64,000 bases of DNA from Microbacterium maritypicum (lineage in GTDB: Bacteria > Actinomycetota > Actinomycetes > Actinomycetales > Microbacteriaceae), in NCBI RefSeq assembly GCF_008868125.1, contig NZ_WAAQ01000001.1, forward strand, positions 1,054,001 through 1,118,000, in the 5' to 3' direction. The stretch's first letter is position 1. Each line of letters starts with the position of its first letter. A program made the translations under genes and the position numbers. The notes beneath the pieces were generated by a model. That model did no database searches, was not told where the DNA came from, and saw only the letters and a list, made by a program, of their open reading frames with translations. This document shows positions 43,344 through 51,479 of the stretch, in pieces.

Positions 43344-44677
43344 CGCGCGCCTGCGACCGCCGGAGGCTTCGCCGCGAGCATCCGCTCCAGTGCCACCCGT
43401 GCGGGATCGGCGACGTCTTCGGAGACGGTGATCCGGTTCGGCGTGCGGCCGGCGACCAGCTCTTCCAGCACCCAGGCCAGGTATCCGGGGTGGATGCGGT
43501 ACATCGTCGAGCAGGGGCACACCACAGGGTCGAGGCAGAAGATCTCGTGCTGCGGGTACTGCGCCGCGAGTCGGCGGACCAGGTTGATCTCGGTGCCGAT
43601 CGCGAACGTGGTGGGCTCCGTGGCCGCGTCGATCGCGCGGCGGATGTACTCGGTCGAGCCCGCCTCGTCTGCGGCGTCGACGACCTCCATCGGGCATTCG
43701 GGGTGCACGATCACACGCACGCCGGGGTGCTCGGCACGGGCCTGGTCGATCTGGCCGACCGTGAAGCGGCGGTGCACCGAGCAGAACCCGTGCCACAGGA
43801 TCACGCGTGCGTCGACGATCTCTGTCGCGGACGATCCGCCGAGCGCTCGCCGCGGGTTCCACATCGGCATCTGCTCGAGCGGCACACCCATCGCCTTCGC
43901 GGTGTTGCGGCCGAGGTGCTGGTCGGGGAAGAACAGCACCCGGTGTCCGCGCTCGAACGCCCACTCGAGGACCGTCTGGGCGTTGGAGGAGGTGCAGACG
44001 ATCCCGCCGTGCCGTCCGACGAAGCCCTTGATCGCTGCGGAGGAGTTCATGTAGGTCACGGGGATCACCGGCACACGCCCGTCGGCGTCTACGGCGTCGA
44101 GGTCACCGAGCACCTCTTCGAGCTGCTCCCAGCACTCCTCGACCTGGTCGATGTCGGCCATGTCGGCCATCGAGCAGCCGGCGGCGAGGTTGGGAAGGAT
44201 CACCGCCTGGTCGGGCTGTGAGAGCAGGTCGGCGGTCTCGGCCATGAAGTGCACTCCACAGAACACGATGGCCTCGGCGTCGGAGCGTCCCTTGGCTGCA
44301 GTCGCGAGCTGGAAGGAGTCCCCGACGTAGTCCGCGTGCTGCACGACCTCCTCCCGCTGGTAGAAGTGGCCGAGGACCACGACCCTGTCGCCGAGGGTGG
44401 CCTTCGCCGCCCGGATCCGCCCGTCGAGTTCTTCCTCCGAGGCTTCGCGGTACTCGACGGGCAGTTCGCCCTGTCGGGGTGCGCCGGTCGGGATGACATC
44501 CCCCATGGACGAGCCCGGTCCGTAGCCCGGTCGTGCGTCGAAATCCCAGGGGCCGGCTGCGAGATCGGTGGCGCACGTGGCATCGGTCGACGCTCCGCTG
44601 ACGATGGCCTGGATCGCATGGTCGACCGAGGCGTCCAGGGGCGGGACAGCAGGAGCGGGTACGAAGGTGATGCTCAT
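43340..44677 (-). CDS. nadA: Quinolinate synthase
   Basis: 445 residues. It condenses iminoaspartate with dihydroxyacetone phosphate to quinolinate using an oxygen-sensitive 4Fe-4S cluster. The three ligand cysteines are C168 (NLAAGCSMAD), the one in VHPECPMEV and the first of CPCSTMYRIHPGYL. VVLGHFYQREEVVQHADYVGDSF and TYMNSSAAIKGF line the active site. An N-terminal extension of ~75 residues is typical of actinobacterial NadA. The ATG overlaps the nrtR stop. Cluster supply is probably by the desulfurase encoded at the end of the operon. Confidence 0.97.
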   Translation of the reverse strand: MSITFVPAPAVPPLDASVDHAIQAIVSGASTDATCATDLAAGPWDFDARPGYGPGSSMGDVIPTGAPRQGELPVEYREASEEELDGRIRAAKATLGDRVVVLGHFYQREEVVQHADYVGDSFQLATAAKGRSDAEAIVFCGVHFMAETADLLSQPDQAVILPNLAAGCSMADMADIDQVEECWEQLEEVLGDLDAVDADGRVPVIPVTYMNSSAAIKGFVGRHGGIVCTSSNAQTVLEWAFERGHRVLFFPDQHLGRNTAKAMGVPLEQMPMWNPRRALGGSSATEIVDARVILWHGFCSVHRRFTVGQIDQARAEHPGVRVIVHPECPMEVVDAADEAGSTEYIRRAIDAATEPTTFAIGTEINLVRRLAAQYPQHEIFCLDPVVCPCSTMYRIHPGYLAWVLEELVAGRTPNRITVSEDVADPARVALERMLAAKPPAVAGAR

Positions 44678-45390
44678 CGGGTGCTCGTTTCTTCGGGACC
44701 GAGCGGGCCACGATCGGCCAGCTCGACATCGGTGTTGTCGCGATACAGACGCGCGGGGCGGTGGCTTCCGGTACGGAACCGGTCGGTGGGGAGCAGGTTG
44801 CCCGCTGCCTCCACCTGGCGACGGAAGTTGGCGGGATCGAGGGTGCGGTCGAGGATCGCCTCATAGGCCTCCCGCAGCTCGGCGAGCGTGAACTCCGCGG
44901 GCAGGAATCCCTGCGCGACGCGGCTGTATCCGACCTTGTTGCGCAGTCGCCACAGTGCGTACTCGACGATCTCGGTGTGATCGAAGGCCAGCTGCGGCAG
45001 CTCGTCGACGTCGAACCACTTCACGTTCTCGGGGGCGGCGCCGGATGCGCGATGTGCTGCGCTCTGCGCCGTCACGTCGTCCTGTCGCAGCAGCGCCCAG
45101 TACACGATCGACACGACCCTGGTGGGGGAGCGGTCGACGGCGCCGAAGGCGTAGAGCTGCTCGAGGTAGCTGGGGGCGAGGCCGGTGGTCTCGGCGAGGG
45201 TGCGCGCCGAGGCATCGACGGGCGACTCGGTCGGCGTGAGCCACCCGCCGGGAAGGGCCCATTGGTCGGCGAAGGGCTCGCGGGTGCGCAGCACGAGCGG
45301 CAGCGCGAGCACCGCGCGTCCGTCATCCGTGCGTCGCAACGTCAGGATGACCGTCGAGACGGCGACGCGGATGTCGCTGCTTTGAGTCAT
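44674..45390 (-). CDS. nrtR: NrtR-type Nudix transcriptional regulator of NAD synthesis
   Basis: 238 residues. The N-terminal Nudix domain (residues ~8-140) retains GGWLTPTESP, but its Nudix box has RTLAET in place of RExxEE, so ADP-ribose binding rather than hydrolysis is expected. The C-terminal winged helix (from ~residue 150; FTLAELREAYEAILDRTLDPANFRRQVEAAGNLL) is diagnostic of NrtR. Known NrtRs repress nad genes and are released by ADP-ribose. It is the first gene of the nadABC operon, and the operator-like TTAGTG repeats overlap its promoter, implying autoregulation. ATG 45390 follows GGAGG on the minus strand. Confidence 0.9.
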   Translation of the reverse strand: MTQSSDIRVAVSTVILTLRRTDDGRAVLALPLVLRTREPFADQWALPGGWLTPTESPVDASARTLAETTGLAPSYLEQLYAFGAVDRSPTRVVSIVYWALLRQDDVTAQSAAHRASGAAPENVKWFDVDELPQLAFDHTEIVEYALWRLRNKVGYSRVAQGFLPAEFTLAELREAYEAILDRTLDPANFRRQVEAAGNLLPTDRFRTGSHRPARLYRDNTDVELADRGPLGPEETSTR

Positions 45391-45413
45391 GGGCACCTTA
45401 ACCTCCGGGATCG

Positions 45414-45440
45414 ATCTTAGTGTCATTCGCACCCTTAGTG
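45414..45440 (-). promoter_or_regulatory. Promoter and probable NrtR operator
   Basis: TAAGAT on the minus strand (45419-45414) is a -10. Two TTAGTG copies (plus strand, 45417-45422 and 45435-45440) lie 18 nt apart, the first overlapping the -10. A regulator bound here would block polymerase. NrtR identity of the site is inference. Confidence 0.5.
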
Positions 45441-45514
45441 CGCGTATATGACCACGATGGCGGTCGAGTCCGAAACGTTATCTGGCGGGCTCGGGGAGTC
45501 TTGTCCACCGGGAC

Positions 45515-45547
45515 GGGGTTTGTTAGGTTACTGTCCTAACAAACCCC
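45515..45547 (+). promoter_or_regulatory. 13-bp palindrome around a -10 box upstream of the first peptide importer
   Basis: Perfect arms GGGGTTTGTTAGG (45515-45527) and its complement (45535-45547) with 7 nt between. The centre contains TACTGT (45529-45534), a -10 match, so a dimeric repressor here would occlude it. The half-sites TTAGG/CCTAA resemble DtxR/IdeR half-sites but with 7 rather than 9 nt between. The rest of the 270-nt gap 45391-45660 holds no gene that I can support. Confidence 0.5.
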
Positions 45548-45660
45548 TTCGAGAGCGGCCGACCGGCCGCCTCCGCGGGGCCCATGAACCCCGCATCCGG
45601 GGTTCTGCTCCATCCGGAGCGATCCCTCCTGCAGTGCAGCACCGAGAGGAAACAAGAGAA

Positions 45661-47349
45661 ATGATCCGTAACGGAAGGCGCAAGATTGCGCTCACCGCGA
45701 TTGCCGGAGCATCCGTCCTCGCCCTGGGCCTCACGGCCTGTGGCGGCGGTAGCGACAGCGGCAACGCCGATGGCGACCGGGCCCTGCGTGTCTGGGCCGG
45801 CAGCCAGACCCCGATCACCGCGAACTACAACCCGTTCGCACCGACCGTGCTCCACGGCGCGCTGGGCCCGATCTACGAGCCGCTGTTCTTCTACAACAAG
45901 ACGGCCGACTCCGAGCCGGTCGGCCTGATCGGCGACTCGTTCGAGTACAACGAGGACGGCACGGTGATCACCATCACCATCAAGCCCGACCTCAAGTGGA
46001 GCGACGGCAAGCCGCTCACCGCGAAGGACGTCGCGTTCTCCTTCAACTACGAGGCCAACAACCCCGAGGGCAACGGCCTGGTCTCCGCCGAGGCCACCGA
46101 CGACACCACCGTCGTGCTGACCTACTCCTCGGCGCAGTACACCACCGAGTTCCAGCGCCTCGGGTCGACCTACATCCTCCCCGAGCACGTCTGGGCAGAC
46201 GTCACCGACTTCGCGAACTTCGCGAACGAGGAGCCGGTCGGCTCGGGCGCCTACGTCGTCGACAAGACCACGAGCGAGTCGTACACCCTCGTCGCGAACG
46301 AGAACTTCCGCGACGCCGACAAGCTGGGTGTCAAGAAGGTCCAGTACATCGCCGTCGACAACAACCAGACCGCGCAGGACCTGCTGGCCGCAGGCAAGCT
46401 CGACTGGACCGGCATGTTCATCCCGAACCCGGATGATGTGACCGCCAACGGCAAGATCGACTGGATCAACACGCCGCAGGACCCGACGGTGCTCTACACC
46501 TGCTCGAACGCCGAGCTCGGCTGCACCGGTCCGCAGACCGACGTCGCCGTGCGTCAGGCGCTCAACGCCGCGATCGACCGCTCCACGATCAAGGACAAGG
46601 CGTTCGTCGGCCTCACCGGCGACATCTCGCCGACGTTCGCTCTGCTGCCCCGCGACGAGAAGTGGGTCGCCGACCCCGCCAACGAGGTCAGCCCGCAGGA
46701 GGCGAACGCCGCCGAGGCGGGTTCGATCCTCGAAGCCGCCGGCTACACCAAGGGCTCCAGCGGCATCTACGAGAAGGACGGCGCTCCGCTCGAGCTCACG
46801 CTCACCTCGGTCGACGGCTGGACGGACTACAACGACGCCGCGAAGCTGATCGCCGAGCAGGCCGAGGCCGCCGGCATCAAGATCACGGCCTCCACGGTGC
46901 AGTGGCAGGAGTTCTCCGACTCCCGTCAGGGTGGCGACTTCCAGCTGATCGTCGGTGGTGTGATCGGCACCTCCGTCGCCGACCCGTTCCAGATCTACCG
47001 TGACTGGTTCGGCGGTACCGCCGTCGAGTCGACGAGCCCCGTCGGCACGGAGATCCCGGCAGGGCGCTGGAACTTCAGCCGGTACAGCAACCCGGTCGTC
47101 GACACCGCCATCCAGGCGGCGATCAGCACGAACGACGAGGCCACGAAGAAGGAGCTGTACGGCACGATCCAGACCGAGATCGTCCGCGACCTGCCCTACA
47201 TCCCGCTCGTCATCAACGCGACCCAGACCTTCTACAACACGAAGGACTACACGGGCTGGCCGACCGAGGAAGACCTCTACGCCTTCCCGCCGTCCTGGGG
47301 TGCCATCGCGGCAGGCTACGTCCTCACGCAGCTGCAGCCGGTCAAGTAG
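45661..47349 (+). CDS. ABC importer substrate-binding lipoprotein, family 5 (importer 1)
   Basis: 562 residues. A lipoprotein signal peptide (MIRNGRRKIALT then a hydrophobic core) ends at the lipobox LGLTAC, with C27 as the lipidated residue, followed by a Gly/Ser linker. The SBP_bac_5 fold is evident from LKWSDGKPLTAKDVAFSFNYE and VAVRQALNAAIDRSTIKD. Family members bind oligopeptides, dipeptides, nickel or sugars; the ligand is not inferable. The ATG at 45661 is set by the signal peptide, although the frame is open upstream. GAGAGGAAAC precedes it. It is the first gene of a five-gene importer operon to 51075. Confidence 0.92.
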   Translation: MIRNGRRKIALTAIAGASVLALGLTACGGGSDSGNADGDRALRVWAGSQTPITANYNPFAPTVLHGALGPIYEPLFFYNKTADSEPVGLIGDSFEYNEDGTVITITIKPDLKWSDGKPLTAKDVAFSFNYEANNPEGNGLVSAEATDDTTVVLTYSSAQYTTEFQRLGSTYILPEHVWADVTDFANFANEEPVGSGAYVVDKTTSESYTLVANENFRDADKLGVKKVQYIAVDNNQTAQDLLAAGKLDWTGMFIPNPDDVTANGKIDWINTPQDPTVLYTCSNAELGCTGPQTDVAVRQALNAAIDRSTIKDKAFVGLTGDISPTFALLPRDEKWVADPANEVSPQEANAAEAGSILEAAGYTKGSSGIYEKDGAPLELTLTSVDGWTDYNDAAKLIAEQAEAAGIKITASTVQWQEFSDSRQGGDFQLIVGGVIGTSVADPFQIYRDWFGGTAVESTSPVGTEIPAGRWNFSRYSNPVVDTAIQAAISTNDEATKKELYGTIQTEIVRDLPYIPLVINATQTFYNTKDYTGWPTEEDLYAFPPSWGAIAAGYVLTQLQPVK

Positions 47350-47389
47350 GAGAGGAGTCGGGGAAGAAGGCAGTCAGGAAACAAGTGAC

Positions 47390-48385
47390 ATGAAGTTCTA
47401 TGCACGAAGAATCGGGTTCTACGCGTTCACGCTCTGGGCCGCGATCTCCATCAACTTCCTTCTTCCCCGGCTCATGCCGGGGAACCCGGCAGACATCATG
47501 ATCGCCAAGATGCAGAGAGCAGGCGGTGAGGTCTCCGAGACCACCATCCGCAACATCAAGCTCCTGCTCGGCGGCGATGACTCCTCCCTCTGGGAGCAGT
47601 ATCTGGCCTACTGGGGGCGCATGTTCCAGGGCGACCTCGGCGTCTCGGTCACCAAGTTCCCCACCCCGGTGACGGAACTCATCGCGGGTGCCCTGCCCTG
47701 GACGCTCATCCTGGTCGGCACCGCGACCGTGATCTCCTTCGTCCTCGGCGTCGTGCTCGGCGCCTGGGCCGGATGGAAGCGCGGCACCTGGGTCGATCAC
47801 CTCATCCCCGCCACCACGGTGCTGCAGTCGATCCCGTACTTCTGGATGGCGCTGATCCTGGTGGCCGTGTTCGCGGTCGGTCTGGGATGGTTCCCCATCT
47901 TCGGCGGCTACGACGTCTTCGACTACCCTGACGGCCCCGAGCCGACCTGGGCGTTCTTCACCGACGCGGTGGCGCACGCGATCCTCCCGGCGCTCACGAT
48001 CGTGATCAGCTCGGTCGGCGGCTGGATGTTCGGCATGCGCAACATGATGGTGTCCACGCTCGCCGAGGACTACGTGCTCACGGCCGAGGCGAAGGGGCTC
48101 CGGCCGCGCCGGGTCCTCACGACGTACGCTGCCCGCAACGCCGCCATCCCCTCGATCGCCGGCTTCTCGATCACCCTCGGGTTCGTCGTGGCCGGATCCA
48201 TCGTGATGGAGCAGGTGTTCACCTATCCCGGCATCGGCAAGCTGATGTTCCAGGCCGTGACCAACAACGACTACGCGCTGATGCAGGGACTGTTCCTCGT
48301 CATCACCCTGACGGTGCTCGCCGCCAACTTCATCATGGACCTCGTCTATGGCTTCATCGACCCGAGGGCTCGCCAGAATGTCTGA
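47390..48385 (+). CDS. ABC importer permease 1, DppB-like (importer 1)
   Basis: 331 residues with six predicted membrane helices. MKFYARRIGFYAFTLWAAISINFLLPRLMPGNPAD is the typical DppB/OppB N-terminus, and the cytoplasmic EAA loop appears as YVLTAEAKGLRPRRVL, the contact for an ATPase subunit. The protein forms the heterodimeric channel with the next gene. It starts 40 nt after the binding-protein gene and overlaps the second permease by 8 nt. Confidence 0.92.
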   Translation: MKFYARRIGFYAFTLWAAISINFLLPRLMPGNPADIMIAKMQRAGGEVSETTIRNIKLLLGGDDSSLWEQYLAYWGRMFQGDLGVSVTKFPTPVTELIAGALPWTLILVGTATVISFVLGVVLGAWAGWKRGTWVDHLIPATTVLQSIPYFWMALILVAVFAVGLGWFPIFGGYDVFDYPDGPEPTWAFFTDAVAHAILPALTIVISSVGGWMFGMRNMMVSTLAEDYVLTAEAKGLRPRRVLTTYAARNAAIPSIAGFSITLGFVVAGSIVMEQVFTYPGIGKLMFQAVTNNDYALMQGLFLVITLTVLAANFIMDLVYGFIDPRARQNV

Positions 48386-49355
48386 CACCAAGAACCCGCT
48401 CCTGACCCAGGAGCCGCCGATCACGGCACCGGCCAGCACGATCTCGCTCGCTACGCAGCAGGGACGCAAGCGTCGCCGCATCCTGCCCAGCACGTCGCCG
48501 AAGTTCATCGTCGGCGCGATCATCGTGGTCGCGATCGTGCTGTTCGCGATCATCGCGCCGATGTTCTCGCAGGACCCGCGCAGCACCGCCAACCCCGCGC
48601 TCCAGCCGCCTTCCGCGGAGCACTGGCTCGGCACGACCAAGCTCGGCAACGACATGTTCGCCCAGCTCGCGATCGGCGCGCAGGGCTCGCTGCTCATCGG
48701 CGTGACGGCCGGAGCCATCGCGATCGTGCTGTCCCTGCTGTTCGGTGTCCTCGCCGGATACCTGGGTGGCTGGCGCGAAGACGGTCTCGCGCTCCTCACC
48801 AACGTCATGATCGTGATCCCCGGACTCCCGCTCGTGATGGTGATCGCCTCCTTCGTGCCGCAGCGCAGCTGGCAGCTCGTCGCATTCGTGCTCGGCATCA
48901 CCTCCTGGGCAGGGGCTGCCTATGTGCTCCGGCTCCAGACGCGCTCTCTCCGCACACGCGACTACGTGTACGCCGCGAAGGTCGCGGGGGAGCGGTCGTT
49001 CCGCGTGATCCTCGTCGAGATCATGCCGAACCTCCTGCCGTTGCTCGCGGCGCAGTTCCTGTTCGCGATCATCTTCGCGATCCTCGGTGAGGCAGGGCTC
49101 TCGTACCTGGGCCTCGGCCCCAACTCGTCGATCACCTGGGGCTCGATCCTCAACGACGCGCAGTCGGGGCAGGCTCTCGGACGCGGAGCCTGGTGGTGGT
49201 TCGTCCCGCCCGGACTCATGATCGCGCTCCTCGGTGCCGGCCTTTCGCTCATCAACTTCGCGATCGACGAGGTCATCAACCCGAAGCTGCGCAATGCGCC
49301 CGAAGCCGCGCGCCGCGTGCGCAAGGCTGCCAAGACCAAGGGAGTCACCGCATGA
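48378..49355 (+). CDS. ABC importer permease 2, DppC-like (importer 1)
   Basis: 325 residues. A ~45-residue cytoplasmic N-terminus rich in Thr, Pro and Arg precedes six membrane helices (first at ~47-68). HWLGTTKLGNDMFAQLAIGAQGSLLIG is the DppC/OppC hallmark, and the EAA loop reads YVYAAKVAGERSFRVILVEIMPNLLP. The ATG overlaps the previous permease gene by 8 nt. Its stop overlaps the next ATPase start (ATGA). Confidence 0.92.
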   Translation: MSDTKNPLLTQEPPITAPASTISLATQQGRKRRRILPSTSPKFIVGAIIVVAIVLFAIIAPMFSQDPRSTANPALQPPSAEHWLGTTKLGNDMFAQLAIGAQGSLLIGVTAGAIAIVLSLLFGVLAGYLGGWREDGLALLTNVMIVIPGLPLVMVIASFVPQRSWQLVAFVLGITSWAGAAYVLRLQTRSLRTRDYVYAAKVAGERSFRVILVEIMPNLLPLLAAQFLFAIIFAILGEAGLSYLGLGPNSSITWGSILNDAQSGQALGRGAWWWFVPPGLMIALLGAGLSLINFAIDEVINPKLRNAPEAARRVRKAAKTKGVTA

Positions 49356-50203
49356 GCGAGCCCGTCCTGACGGCGCGGAACGTGTCGATCGAGTATGAGG
49401 TGGATCCGCCGGTGAAGGCCGTGCGTGACGTCTCCTTGACGCTGAACCGAGGCGAGATCCTGGGGCTGGCGGGGGAGTCGGGGTGCGGGAAGACGACCCT
49501 GGCGTACGGGATGAACCGTCTGCTGAAGGCGCCGGCCCTGATGACGGGTGGCGAGATCGTGTTCCATGACCGGGATGGTCATGACATCGACATCGTGGGC
49601 CTGGATGGAGAAGGCCTCAGGGCGTTCCGATGGGACAAGATCTCGATGGTGTTCCAGGGCGCGATGAACTCGCTGAACCCGGTCATCTCGGTCAAGGCGC
49701 AGATCTTCGACATCTTCGACACACACCGCCCGGGGATGAGCAAGAAGGCGAAGACCGCTCGGGCGGAGGAGCTGCTCACCCTCGTCGGGGTCGACCCGAA
49801 TCGCCTGTCGAGCTTCCCGCATGAGCTCTCGGGCGGGATGCGGCAGCGCATGATGATCGCGATGGCCCTGGCCCTCGACCCCCAGGTGATGATCATGGAC
49901 GAGCCGACCACCGCGTTGGACGTGGTCGTGCAGCGCGGGATCATCCGGGAGATCATGCGGTTGCGGGAGAAGCTCGGTTTCGCGGTGATCTTCATCACGC
50001 ATGATCTGCCGATGCTGATCGAGATCAGCGACAGGATCGCGATCATGCTGCAGGGACAGATCGTGGAGGAGGGGACGGCGGAGGAGATCTACAGGTCCCC
50101 CCAGCACGAATACACGAAGCGGTTGCTGTCGAGCTTCCCGTCGCTCAAGGGCGAGCGGGGCGACTTCGTGCGTACCGGTGTGAGCCAGGAGGGCGTCCGA
50201 TGA
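49352..50203 (+). CDS. ABC importer ATPase, DppD-like (importer 1)
   Basis: 283 residues. Walker A GESGCGKTTL (residues ~40-49), Q-loop MVFQGAMNSLNPV, signature LSGGMRQRMMIAMALAL, Walker B VMIMDEPTTALD and H-loop ITHD are complete. It lacks the cysteine-rich C-terminal extension of DppD/OppD that binds an Fe-S cluster. Glycine codons are mostly GGG in this gene and the next, unlike the GGC-dominated permease and binding-protein genes. It pairs with the following ATPase as a heterodimer. Confidence 0.92.
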   Translation: MSEPVLTARNVSIEYEVDPPVKAVRDVSLTLNRGEILGLAGESGCGKTTLAYGMNRLLKAPALMTGGEIVFHDRDGHDIDIVGLDGEGLRAFRWDKISMVFQGAMNSLNPVISVKAQIFDIFDTHRPGMSKKAKTARAEELLTLVGVDPNRLSSFPHELSGGMRQRMMIAMALALDPQVMIMDEPTTALDVVVQRGIIREIMRLREKLGFAVIFITHDLPMLIEISDRIAIMLQGQIVEEGTAEEIYRSPQHEYTKRLLSSFPSLKGERGDFVRTGVSQEGVR

Positions 50204-51075
50204 CCACCCACAGCAACCGCGCCGACACGGCGCCGCCGCAGACGGCACGTCTGGAGGCGCGGAATCTGGTGAAGGACTTCCATCTGCGTTCCGGATTCCG
50301 CACCAACGTGCTGCACGCGGTGAAGGACGTGTCCTTCACGATCGAGGCCGGCAAGACGGTCGCTCTGGTAGGGGAGTCGGGGTCGGGGAAGTCCACGATC
50401 GCCAGGATGCTGATGAAGTTGGAGACTCCCACTAGCGGGGAGATCCTTCTGGATGGGAAGCCCTCTGGCGCCCGAGGGCGGGCCTTGGAGCGCTACCGCG
50501 CGGATGTGCAGATGGTGTTCCAGGACCCGTTCGCGTCTCTGAACCCCTTCCACACCATCGTGCATCACCTCGAGCGTCCGATCCGCCTGCACCACCCCGA
50601 CCTGTCCCGCTCGCAGGTGCGCGAACGTGCGGTCGAGCTGCTGGAGCGGGTGCGGTTGACGCCGGGGGAGAGCTTCGCAGAGCGCCGCCCGCACGAGCTG
50701 TCCGGCGGGCAGCGACAGCGGGTCGCGATCGCTCGTGCCCTCGCTCCGGGGGCGCGGTTCATCGTCGCGGATGAGCCGGTCTCGATGCTCGACGTGTCGA
50801 TCCGGCTGGGCGTTCTCAACCTGCTGGCTGACCTGCAGCGCGAGGAGAACCTCGGTGTGCTCTACATCACGCACGACCTGGCGACGGCTCGGCACTTCTC
50901 CGACGAGATCATGGTGCTCTACAAGGGCGACGTGGTCGAGCGCGGTCCTGCGGACGAGGTGATCCTGAATCCGCAGCACGAGTACACCCGGACTCTCCTC
51001 GGCGCGGCGCCAGAGCCCGACAACCTTGGCCGCCTCCGCGACGAGGTCCGTGCCGAACTCGGCATCGCGCGCTGA
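50200..51075 (+). CDS. ABC importer ATPase, DppF-like (importer 1)
   Basis: 291 residues. Walker [11 protein letters not shown]-loop MVFQDPFASLNPF, signature [16 protein letters not shown], Walker B FIVADEPVSMLD and ITHDLATARH are all present. It is an oligopeptide/dipeptide-type ATPase partner to the previous subunit, overlapping it by 4 nt. The C-terminal ATPEPDN-type region that extends beyond the NBD is short. It is followed by a long terminator-like stem, closing the operon. Confidence 0.92.
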   Translation: MTTHSNRADTAPPQTARLEARNLVKDFHLRSGFRTNVLHAVKDVSFTIEAGKTVALVGESGSGKSTIARMLMKLETPTSGEILLDGKPSGARGRALERYRADVQMVFQDPFASLNPFHTIVHHLERPIRLHHPDLSRSQVRERAVELLERVRLTPGESFAERRPHELSGGQRQRVAIARALAPGARFIVADEPVSMLDVSIRLGVLNLLADLQREENLGVLYITHDLATARHFSDEIMVLYKGDVVERGPADEVILNPQHEYTRTLLGAAPEPDNLGRLRDEVRAELGIAR

Positions 51076-51093
51076 CGGGCACCGGCCACACCC

Positions 51094-51154
51094 TCGCTCC
51101 CGTCGCACTCTCGGTCGCTCGCGCACGTTCGCAGCGGCCGAGGGCGCGACGGGA
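51094..51154 (+). terminator. Terminator of importer 1 operon
   Basis: Outer 11-bp perfect arms GCTCCCGTCGC (51094-51104) and its complement (51144-51154), with an inner stem CTCGGTCGCT/AGCGGCCGAG (one wobble), followed by TTTGTTGT. It lies 18 nt past the stop. Confidence 0.85.
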
Positions 51155-51199
51155 GCTTTGTTGTCGGGACGCAGGCCTCGGCGCGGGGGCCGCACCGGC

Positions 51200-51205
51200 T
51201 AGACT
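51200..51205 (+). promoter_or_regulatory. -10 box of the gcv operon
   Basis: TAGACT sits 33 nt upstream of the first riboswitch aptamer, fitting transcription start near 51212. Confidence 0.6.
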
Positions 51206-51237
51206 GAACCCACAACTGAAGACAGGCCGAATGACCC

Positions 51238-51424
51238 ACGCGGGAGAGCCCCGGCGAACGCAGCCGGGCACCGAAGGAGCAAGCCTCCCCGCCAATCTCT
51301 CAGGTACGCGTACCGCGCGGTTCCGGCCACTCTGAAAAGCGATCCCGCGACCGCGCGGATCCGCCGACGGTGAAAGCCCCGCCTCCGTGCGCGGGTGAAA
51401 CTCTCAGGCCTATGACAGAGGGGG
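51238..51424 (+). ncRNA. Tandem glycine riboswitch
   Basis: Two aptamers lie head to tail: the first with CGGGAGAGCC (51240-51249) ... ATCTCTCAGG; the second with CACTCTGAAAAGCGA near 51328 ... AACTCTCAGGCC near 51399, closed by GACAGAGGGGGA. The GGAGAG/CTCTCAGG and ACTCTG/CAGAG pairs are the conserved P1/P3 elements of the gcvT RNA family. It binds glycine cooperatively and usually turns the downstream gcv operon on. Aptamer limits are approximate. Confidence 0.9.
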
Positions 51425-51432
51425 AGTTCCGA

Positions 51433-51454
51433 GGAACGGCGATGCCGCCGTTCC
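51433..51454 (+). promoter_or_regulatory. Hairpin of the riboswitch expression platform
   Basis: 9-bp arms GGAACGGCG (51433-51441) and CGCCGTTCC (51446-51454) with a 4-nt loop, just after the second aptamer and 26 nt before gcvT. GAGTTCC at 51425-51430 could compete for the arm, giving an alternative fold. Confidence 0.5.
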
Positions 51455-51479
51455 GCCCGACACAGCCCGGGAGAACTCC

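Noticed and set aside
45515..45547. Calling the palindrome a DtxR/IdeR box
   Set aside because: The half-sites match TTAGG/CCTAA, but the spacing is 7 nt instead of the 9 nt of the 19-bp consensus, so I keep it as an unassigned operator.
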